In this document: one piece after another, positions 8,704 to 15,000 of the stretch | How positions within the stretch are numbered: the stretch's first letter is position 1 | Layout: each line of letters opens with the position of its first letter | Source: Chrysomallon squamiferum | Taxonomy: Eukaryota; Mollusca; Gastropoda; Neomphalida; Peltospiridae | Reading direction: 5' to 3' | DNA length: 15,000 nucleotides | Assembly: GCA_012295275.1 (NCBI GenBank) | Contig: CM022675.1 | Coordinates: forward strand, 8,890,193 to 8,905,192 | Translations under genes and position numbers: made by a program | The notes under the pieces: model-generated | What the model saw: only the letters and a program-made list of their open reading frames with translations | Database searches by the model: none | What the model was told of the DNA's origin: nothing

Positions 8704-9329
8704 GTATTTTTTACAAGTGAAACAGCACAAGATACAATTATATTTATAAACACAAGGATGATAAAAAAATATTTTAAGGTGACACTTTTAAATACGTATT
8801 TATTTATAGATCACTAAAACTTTACTCACATGAATCGAAAATTCATCATCAGCGATGTATATTGATCTTTTGTTGCTGAGTAAGTGTTTCAGATAAATAA
8901 ATTTAAACATTAATATCAGTTTTACTGTGCATTGCATGGAATAACGAGTAACCTGTGAATACTGCAGTTTTCTGCTTCTCGTGTAAGAAAGAGAGTTCCA
9001 TGTCCATCTTTGTTTGTCTCTTTATTTCTTTTTCTCAGTAACTGATTTTTCTTTTCTCTTAGTCTTTCTCTCTCTCTTACAAGTGTCTGTCTGGATCATT
9101 TTGGTTTTTTTTACCTCTCTTCGTTCTCTCTATCATTCACTTGCTCTATATGTTTACTCAAATGTTCTGTCTCTCATACACATATACATCCAGATATTTA
9201 TTTAGAAAAGCAAAGTTCATGTTAAAAACACTCATTTTGTTCTTTTTTGATGTGTGATTATTAATTTTTATTTTCTCATTTGCAAAATCCTTATTTTAAA
9301 GAAATTACATTTTTTTGAATTTAATTAAT
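8700..9329. other. Gene-free spacer with pyrimidine-rich patch
   Basis: No supported gene. Between about 9005 and 9180 the plus strand is strongly C/T-rich with several TCTC runs. The 63-codon open frame there (9014-9205) is Phe/Leu/Ser-rich for that reason. Confidence 0.5.
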
Positions 9330-9363
9330 TTATTATTATTATTATTATTAATCAATCAATCAA
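9330..9363. repeat. (TTA)n-(ATCA)n compound microsatellite
   Basis: About seven TTA units run straight into about three and a half ATCA units. Confidence 0.92.
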
Positions 9364-9424
9364 CAATACAAGTAAAACAGAAAAAATATTTGAATAAAAA
9401 AAATTCACGTGCTAGATTTATTAC

Positions 9425-9457
<33 letters not shown>

Positions 9458-9464
9458 ATATATA

Positions 9465-9505
<41 letters not shown>
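9425..9505. repeat. (TG)n-(TATG)n-(TA)n-(TG)n-(TA)n compound microsatellite
   Basis: Blocks in order: TG (about nine), TATG (about three), TA, a short TG block, then about 16 TA units. Overlapping open frames on both strands (Val/Cys/Tyr/Ile repeats) come from this alternating purine-pyrimidine tract, which is also a candidate for Z-DNA or cruciform formation. Confidence 0.97.
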
Positions 9506-9508
<3 letters not shown>

Positions 9509-9799
9509 TGTTTCATGAGCCCAACAATCTGTCCAATAAATCAAAAAATCAAATTACTCTCTTCGAATGCGATTTTTATTCGACATTTATTTGCTTCACT
9601 GAGATCAAGTAAATAATTTTTCTTTCCATCTAGTAAATAAACAGACCTAGATTGCTTTAACAAATTTATTAGCCATGTTTGTCTTAGTATATTGTGTTAA
9701 CATGTTTGTGCATCCATCCATCCATCCATTTAGTCTGTTCATGTATTTAAAAATCAATGATTATAAATGTTTCCTTTATTAAGTTTCAATTCAAAATGA
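9506..9799. other. Gene-free spacer with a short (CATC)n tract
   Basis: AT-rich. About four and a half CATC units occur at 9712-9730. No gene is supported. Confidence 0.55.
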
Positions 9800-10545
9800 A
9801 TTTGTATAAATAATTAAATCTGTATGTTACAACAAAGAATATATTGATAAAATATCTACATTAAAATGTTTGAAATCTGTTTAAAAATGGTTAAATTTGT
9901 GTTGCAAGAATATTATAAATTCTCTCTTTATTTCAGAATAATATCTTTACATCACAGTATTTGAAATCTGTTTAAAGAAATAAGTCTATATATTGCAACA
10001 AAATGATAAAATATCTATTGTACATTACTATATTTGAAATCTGTTTCAATAATTATATCTATTATGTTAAAATTCAAAAATCCATTTATCTCAGGAAAAT
10101 GATGAAATATTTACAATTTTTTATATTTGAAATCTGTTTATAAAAATTAAATCTATATGTTGCCACAACAAATAGTAAAATATCTACATTAAAAAATATC
10201 TGAAATCTATTTATATAATTAAATCTATGTTACAACTGAAAAAAAAAGAAGAAATAAAATATCAACATTAAAAATATCTGAAATCTAGTCAAATAATTAA
10301 ACATACATATCGTGATAAAAATGGCTAAATATTTATCATGCACAACAATATTTAAAATCTATTCATATAATTAAATCTATATGTTGCGACAAAAGGATGA
10401 AATATTTAGATTAAAATCTTTTCTCTTTCTTTAAAAAAATAAGTAAACATAGAAGTCATGATAAAATGGTAAAATATCTGCTGTTTGTACAATTAAATCT
10501 ATACGTTGCGACAAAAGAGTAAAATAATATCTATAGCACATGTAA
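9800..10545. repeat. Decayed tandem array, 71-94 bp units
   Basis: A composite motif recurs about ten times: AATTAAATCT, then AT.TGTTGCAACAAAA, GATAAAATATCTACATT, and TTTGAAATCTGTTT. Starts of the AATTAAATCT-like anchor lie near 9812, 9889, 9980, 10051, 10145, 10217, 10295, 10369, 10440 and 10491. The steps are about 77, 91, 71, 94, 72, 78, 74, 71 and 51. The two long units share an extra segment of about 20 bases ending near TTTAT.TCAG. Divergence between units is high, so this is an old array. Confidence 0.85.
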
Positions 10546-10866
10546 TACAATCGTAGTGTTTTAGATCCTTTTCCATGTTGTTTTTTGTGTCAATAACCTG
10601 CAACATTCAGGTAAAACTGACACACTTGTTTGTTGTAGACCTTCTTATTGGCTCATCACTGACCAGGTATATGAATTATTTATTTATGAGCAAACACACA
10701 GGTCTGCCCAGAAAAAAAATAAAATATTTCCCTTCAGGAGTGATCCACTTGATACAGCAAAGATGGAGAAAAAGTGGGTTGATGGTTCTCGTATCCATTT
10801 ACAGACGTTTTGGAAATAATTCAGGTTCGAGTTGAATGAACTTCATAACTTCATAAATTCATTAAA
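10546..10866. other. Mixed-composition gene-free segment
   Basis: Less repetitive and somewhat richer in G+C than the arrays around it. An 86-codon open frame on plus (10575-10835) is the longest in the window outside simple repeats, but it starts inside background sequence and shows no domain I recognise. It could be a decayed repeat, a conserved noncoding element or chance. Confidence 0.4.
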
Positions 10867-10884
10867 AAATATATATATATATAT
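10867..10884. repeat. (TA)n microsatellite
   Basis: About eight TA units flanked by A runs. Confidence 0.9.
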
Positions 10885-11010
10885 AAAAATTAAAAAATAG
10901 TACTTGTAAAAGTTACGTATTCACACCCTCTTGTTTAGATGCAGAACTGAGTTTTTGCTGTAAAGAACTGAAGTGGTGGAGAATTAGAATTATTTCTTAT
11001 TTACGTTTAC

Positions 11011-11285
11011 TTTATTTTTTTTTTTATTTTATTTTTTTTTTTTTCACTGTATTATCTTTTTTAAAAGTATTTTATGTTTTTTTTGTTTTGTTTTTTTTTT
11101 TTTTTTTTTTTATTTTTTAAATTTTATTTTTTATTATATATTATATTATATTATATTATATTATATTATATTATATTATATTATATTATATTATATTATA
11201 TTATATTATATTATATTTTTTATTTTATTTTTTTTTTTTTTTTTTATTTTTATGTTTATTTATTTATTTTTTTGTATTTTTATAT

Positions 11286-11316
<31 letters not shown>

Positions 11317-11330
11317 GTTATTTATTTAAA
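11011..11330. repeat. T-rich, nearly A/T-only block
   Basis: About 320 bases with very few G or C, made of T runs, TTTTA steps, the perfect TTATA array (listed separately) and a TTTA array at about 11250-11325. The 104-codon frame reading through it (11074-11388) is Phe/Tyr/Ile/Leu only and is a repeat artefact. Confidence 0.95.
11141..11215. repeat. (TTATA)15 pentanucleotide array
   Basis: Fifteen consecutive perfect TTATA units with no interruption, plus TATAT-like sequence just before. The perfection implies a young or actively slipping microsatellite inside an older T-rich block. Confidence 0.98.
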
Positions 11331-11700
11331 AAACCCTGACTTCCTAAGCCCGCCCGCCCACTCCCATTTTTTTCAGTTTTATATTTAGAACTTGTCTCAG
11401 CGTTAAACTGGCCAGTGTGCGAAGAACTGTGACTGTCCGTTTTCCTTCCCGTGTTCACTGACCTGTGACCAGTTTTCAGTCATAGCTTGTTGTAAACCTG
11501 TTCTACTGATCTACTGTTACATGTCTGACAAGGCCACAGAGGTTGTTCTTTTACTGTAATCTTTAACATCAGACCCAGAAGAATGTTCGACATTTGGTCT
11601 TATTGTGTAGTTTGACCTCTTGAAAAAAAACAACAACATAAATTTCAACGAAAAAAAGAAATTGATCTTAAGTGTAACTGATATAACAAAGAAAAATAAT
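11331..11700. other. Mixed-composition gene-free segment
   Basis: More balanced composition than its surroundings, starting at a short CCCGCCCGCCCA patch (about 11349-11360). No open frame of note and no tRNA or recognisable repeat. A candidate for unique, possibly conserved noncoding DNA; nothing more can be said. Confidence 0.4.
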
Positions 11701-12219
11701 ATCGAAAATTTAAATTTTTTTTTTTTTAAATAAAGATTTTTTTATTTTTTATTTTAATTTTAATTTTATTTTAAACAACATGTGAAATATTTGATTTGTC
11801 ATTATTTGCAGGAGTTAATTAATTGACCATGAAATGTTTTTAAAAAAACAATCCAAAATGATGATAATAATATAAAACTTACCATTAACAAAAATCAAGA
11901 AAAGAAGAAAAACCGACAACTAAGCTATTTATAAAGCTTTTGTTCATTATACACAATTGATTAAATCTATATTGAAATGGTAATTCTTTACTCGCAAAAT
12001 ATAGATTTTGTATTCATATATATTTCAAACATGTCTGGATTTAAAAAAATAAAATAATAAACAATAAAACATTTAAAATTTATTTTAACACAAAACAGTT
12101 ATCAGGTGTGAACATTTTTTTATTATTTTTTTTTTATTCTTTATTTTATTTTATTTTTTTACATTTTGTTTACTTAATTTTATGTGTCTGTGACTGTAAT
12201 AATGATATAAAATAAATAA
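11701..12219. other. AT-rich gene-free stretch with T runs
   Basis: Contains T-rich TTTTA/TTTAA steps at about 11716-11773 and 12114-12166. No gene is supported. Confidence 0.6.
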
Positions 12220-12445
12220 CTAGCTATCCCTTCTACATGGGTTACTCTTTTCAATTAGCAGAAAGGAATATTTTATGTGAACTTGGCCATAAACTGGAAA
12301 AAAAAACATGACACAGACTCTTAATAAACCTGTCATGATACACAAAGAAAACTACCACCCTTTGAGGGGGGGTCACAGGAATAGATGATAAAACTGACCA
12401 GACCTCAGGCAATTTGCATAATGCTATTCTGCTGTTCCAGTTACT
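12220..12445 (-). mobile_element. SINE-like dispersed repeat, copy 2 (longer)
   Basis: Shares with copy 1 the block CATGGG, one base, TACTCTTTTCAATTAGCA, then AAGG (about 12236-12267). It continues with an ATTTTATGTGAACTTG stretch, an A-rich AACATGACACA, AATAAACCTGTCATGATACA, and ACTGACCAGACCTCAGGC. From memory these fall in the same order as blocks of an abundant tRNA-headed molluscan SINE read on its minus strand, the right end corresponding to the tRNA-derived head. The pol III A and B boxes are decayed here. It is longer than copy 1 (about 225 versus 125 bp). A 98-codon minus-strand frame overlapping it is not regarded as coding. Confidence 0.65.
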
Positions 12446-12520
12446 CATGGTAATAATTTGGATTACTGACTTTTGTATATGAAAAAGATTTAAATAAAAA
12501 ACAAACAACAAAACTAATGA

Positions 12521-12535
12521 AAAAAAAAAAAAAAA
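12521..12535. repeat. Poly(A) tract, 15 bases
   Basis: Uninterrupted A run about 75 bp right of SINE copy 2. It is on the head side of that element, so it is not its tail. Confidence 0.85.
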
Positions 12536-13162
12536 GAAACCCATCAAAATGAATAAATGTGTATCGTTTGATTTGTGTGATTATATTATTATGAGAAATA
12601 CTATGTCAGTTTTCAAAAGTCATAAAACTGATGTCAGACCATCTTGTAAATTGACTGATAATGTTTTATTGAATTTTATGAAGGTGGCCATTTTAAGTTT
12701 TGTTCTTTAACTTTGCAAAAGGGGCAAATGTTTTTCTAATACTTAAAATGTTGGTGTCAGAAACAGATTTACAATTGCGTTCTGATATGTTAATATTATC
12801 ATTAACCAGTATGTTTTTTAAATTTCTTTTTTTTTTTTTTTTTATTTAATTACAATATTTTATATTTTCTTCTATACCCCAGACATTTTTCTCAAGTAAC
12901 CTTTTCGAAAAAAAACCCACCAAAATCCAAAAAGAAACAAAATTATTAAAAAAAAAAGAAAAAAAAATAGATGAAGAAATTACTTTTTTTATTGTCAATT
13001 CCATTCAGTTATTTTCAGAAGCATATTTATATTTAAGATGATTATCCAGAATCTTTTCAATTCTGTCTCATCCTTTTAAAGTAATAAACCGTTATCATTA
13101 GATGTAAAAGAACTGAAAAAAAAATCAAAGAAAATGGCTGCCAAGTTGGTCTGTTGGTATTT
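12536..13162. other. AT-rich gene-free stretch
   Basis: Holds a T run of about 18 (near 12826-12843) and A-rich patches (12909-12967). AAAATGGCTGCCAAG at about 13131-13145 resembles a YY1/Kozak-like context, but the frame that follows runs straight into poly(A) and is not a gene. Confidence 0.55.
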
Positions 13163-13188
13163 AAAAAAAAAAAAAAAAAAAAAAAAAA
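13163..13188. repeat. Poly(A) tract, 26 bases
   Basis: Uninterrupted A run, then TT and further A-rich sequence to about 13206. It could be a retrocopy tail, but no body or target-site duplication is recognised upstream. Confidence 0.9.
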
Positions 13189-13369
13189 TTACAAAGAAAA
13201 AAAAACAATATGTTTTTTATGTCCACATTATAATTAATATATGCAACATCTGCAGTTTGTTTGTGTGTACAGTAAGATTATATTTACCTTGTTTTATACA
13301 TTTTAATATTACAATACAATAGAAAGATTATATGTAGAATATTTAAAAAAGAGAGATATATTATTTGCA
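13189..13369. other. Gene-free spacer
   Basis: AT-rich. Nothing recognisable beyond short A and T runs. Confidence 0.5.
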
Positions 13370-13445
13370 TTCATGCACACACACAAGCACTCACACATGC
13401 TCACACTTACGTATACCCATACATATGAACATGTATAAACACTTA
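13370..13445. repeat. Degenerate (CA)n / CACACT-rich tract
   Basis: An eroded CA repeat with interspersed T and G, passing into CATACAT-like steps. It gives a His/Thr-rich artefact frame. Confidence 0.8.
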
Positions 13446-13584
13446 AAAATAGTCACACATTTTATTAATTTTTTTAATTTTTATGTTTTTAAAATGGTAT
13501 TTGGTGTTGATGATAGAAGAGCAGAGAGGGGTGTTAACAGTAAAATCTATTTTTGTATTGTAATACGTTTTTATTTCATCTAAC

Positions 13585-13750
13585 CATCAGTACATTAATC
13601 CATCTGTCTATGCATTAGACCATCCAATAATCAACCAGACACTTCATTCATCCATTCATACATCTCTGCATCCAGACATTCATTCATTCATCCATCCAAC
13701 CATCCAATTAATCTTACGTTCATCCATTTAATTATCTGTCTATCCATATA
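13585..13750. repeat. Degenerate (CATC/CATT)n tetranucleotide array
   Basis: CATC, CATT, CAAC and CTAT steps recur for about 165 bases, with short clean stretches of CATT and CATC near 13679-13708. It is an old tetranucleotide tract; the same motif occurs briefly near 9712. Confidence 0.88.
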
Positions 13751-13753
13751 ATT

Positions 13754-13764
13754 ATGTGTGTACA

Positions 13765-13799
<35 letters not shown>
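13754..13799. repeat. (TG)n microsatellite
   Basis: A short imperfect start (TGTGTGTACATGTGTT) and then about 15 clean TG units. Confidence 0.97.
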
Positions 13800-13803
13800 C
13801 AGA

Positions 13804-13849
13804 TAGCTGATAGGTAAATTAGCTTTCTACCTTTGTCACCTATTAGCTA
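13804..13849. other. Imperfect 12-bp inverted repeat
   Basis: TAGCTGATAGGT at 13804-13815 and ACCTATTAGCTA at 13838-13849 pair at 11 of 12 positions; the odd pair would be G-U in RNA. The spacer is 22 bases and itself contains ATTAGC. It lies in a non-microsatellite segment with several ATTAGC/TTAGC words (13818, 13842, 13879). The function is unknown: stem-loop RNA, paired factor site or chance. Confidence 0.5.
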
Positions 13850-13974
13850 GAACGTATCATTAATTATTTAACTGATAATTAGCCAGGCAGTATAATCTTG
13901 TAGTCACAACATTCAGTTATCTGTGTGACAGTGTCAAGATTATGTGTCTTTTGTCTTCTTCTAAATATCATGGA
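13850..13974. other. Short mixed-composition segment
   Basis: Non-repetitive, with TAATTAG homeodomain-type words near 13876-13882. No gene is supported. Confidence 0.4.
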
Positions 13975-14045
13975 TATGTATATATATAAATAAATATACA
14001 CAGATAAGTACATACATACATGCATATACACATACACATACATGT
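13975..14045. repeat. (TA)n/(ACAT)n mixed tract
   Basis: TA and ATAAAT steps change into ACATAC steps. Low complexity and imperfect. Confidence 0.88.
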
Positions 14046-14304
14046 AATATTAATATATGTTCAAACAGGAAGCAGAAAATCTTTAAAAAAGGATATAGAT
14101 ATATTTTTAACATCTTATAAATACACATAAATAGATGAAAACTAGATAAAAATAAACATGACTAATCTACACATAGTGATATATAAAAACGGTTACATAA
14201 AAAACCCTGAATTGACAAAAATAAACAATAGCATTAGTAATGCAAGGTAAACATAACCTTGAATTACAAACACAATACTATTGCTATCTCTGTTTACATA
14301 CATA
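14046..14304. other. A-rich spacer with two adjacent hairpins
   Basis: AT-rich, no gene. At 14231-14261 two perfect inverted repeats overlap by one base: GCATTA-G-TAATGC, and CAAGGT with ACCTTG around a 7-base loop. CAATAG (14226) and CTATTG (14278) bracket them. They lie just left of the 46-bp satellite. Confidence 0.5.
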
Positions 14305-14751
14305 CAAATATAAACAAATATGTGACAGTAACTTTCTGTCATTATATATACAGATACAAACAAAAGCTTAACTGTTATTTTCTGTTATTATATATACAGA
14401 TACAAACAAAAACATAACCATTACTTTCTTTCATTATATATACACATATAAACAAAAACGTAACTGTTACTTTCTGTCATTTTATATACAGATATAAACA
14501 AAAACATAACTGTTACTTTCTGTTATTACATATACAGATATAAACAAAAACGTGACCATTACTTTCTTTTATTATATATACAGATATAAACAAAAACGTA
14601 ACTGTTACTTTCTGTCATTATATATACAGATATAAACAAAAACCTAACTGTTACTTTCTGTTATTATATATACAGATACAAACAAAAACGTGACCATTAC
14701 TTTCCATCATTATATACACAGATTATAAAGAGTGTATAAACAAAAAAATAA
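14305..14751. repeat. 46-bp satellite, nine full units plus a partial
   Basis: Unit starts are at 14305, 14351, 14397, 14443, 14489, 14535, 14581, 14627, 14673 and 14719, exactly 46 bp apart with no indel until the last partial unit. Each unit runs CAGATATAAACAAAAAC, then a variable GTAACTGTTAC-like core, CTTTCTGTCAT, then ATATATA. Three alternating types recur in strict order: A (units 1, 4, 7; CTGTCAT), B (2, 5, 8; CTGTTAT) and C (3, 6, 9; ACCATTAC). This makes a 138-bp higher-order repeat. The final partial unit carries about 11 extra bases (near TATAAAGAGTG). Confidence 0.97.
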
Positions 14752-15000
14752 ACAGCCAGGCACTGGCTCTGTCAACTGATATCTTTAGATGTTTGGCTAA
14801 TAAGCCGCAGTGAAGCTGCAGGTTAGTATAGAAACAAAACGAAATGAAGCAGTCCAGATTAGTTAAGCCTGGCCGCATGCATCTGTGTAATGCAACACGA
14901 GATTAGCCGCAGCAAATGACATCTATTGTTGTGTGAAGAATGCAGAATAATAAATATCTTCTAGATGTGACTGAATAGATGAAGTTTGGTCTTCTGTCAC
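14752..15000. other. GC-richer non-repetitive segment at the right edge
   Basis: Composition changes abruptly where the satellite ends. The word T(A/T)AGCCGCAG occurs twice (14801-14810 and 14903-14912), together with GCATGCATC and a SOX-like CTATTGTTG. No open frame of note and no splice pattern is visible. This could be a conserved noncoding or regulatory element, or the start of a feature that continues beyond the window. Confidence 0.4.

Noticed and set aside
9800-10545. CRISPR-like or LTR-like repeats
   Set aside because: Spacing is uneven and all parts of the unit are homologous, so there are no spacers; no terminal TG...CA or coding sequence points to an LTR element.
10575-10835. 86-codon plus-strand open frame
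   Set aside because: No recognisable domain, no flanking splice pattern that extends it, and such lengths arise by chance in 15 kb; kept only as a note in the segment entry.
11074-11388. 104-codon plus-strand open frame
   Set aside because: Made only of T runs and the TTATA array, giving Phe/Tyr/Ile/Leu repeats; no protein features.
12251-12547. 98-codon minus-strand open frame
   Set aside because: Overlaps the decayed SINE-like copy and begins in the poly(A) tract (poly-Phe start); no domain.
14305-14751. CRISPR-like array
   Set aside because: Units are contiguous with no unique spacers between conserved repeats, and the context is eukaryotic; it is a plain tandem satellite.

Overview
The window reads as AT-rich nuclear DNA from an animal, most likely a mollusc and perhaps a gastropod. 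It has no bacterial gene density, no Shine-Dalgarno/operon layout and no long open frames. It is full of di-, tri-, tetra- and pentanucleotide microsatellites and long homopolymer runs. Two decayed copies of a SINE-like dispersed repeat (near 1.7 kb and 12.2-12.4 kb) resemble, from memory, a tRNA-headed SINE that is very common in molluscan genomes. The species call is inference; no database search was possible.

I find no protein-coding gene, rRNA or convincing tRNA that I can support. The longest open frames (161, 104, 97 and 90 codons) all lie inside tandem repeats whose unit length leaves frames open by arithmetic. The other open frames are short and resemble no family I know. The window is best described as intergenic or intronic.

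Layout. 1-2600: AT-rich background with GAT, TAA/TAG and TA microsatellites and SINE copy 1. 2615-2821: a short non-autonomous DNA transposon with CAGGGGCGG terminal inverted repeats (hAT-like MITE). 2830-3800: dense low-complexity blocks. 3800-5550: more ordinary, less repetitive DNA, ending in a cluster of promoter-like signals (palindromic CRE, TATA-like box, good splice-donor look-alike). 5550-7350: T-rich, intron-like sequence. 7364-8120: a 27-bp minisatellite of about 28 units. 8120-9730: more microsatellites. 9800-10545: a decayed array with 71-94 bp periods. 10867-11330: an A/T-only block with a perfect 15-copy TTATA array. 11331-13160: mixed background with SINE copy 2. 13163-14050: homopolymer and CA, CATC, TG and ACAT repeats, with an imperfect inverted repeat. 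14305-14751: a strictly periodic 46-bp satellite. 14752-15000: a GC-richer, non-repetitive segment.

The most interesting signal is how the tandem arrays are organised. The 46-bp array is a clean three-unit higher-order repeat (A-B-C three times, 138 bp). The 27-bp array holds a recent three-unit (79-bp) duplication and two unit subtypes. The 71-94 bp array partly alternates long and short units. In both younger arrays one subtype carries a short perfect palindrome that the others lack.
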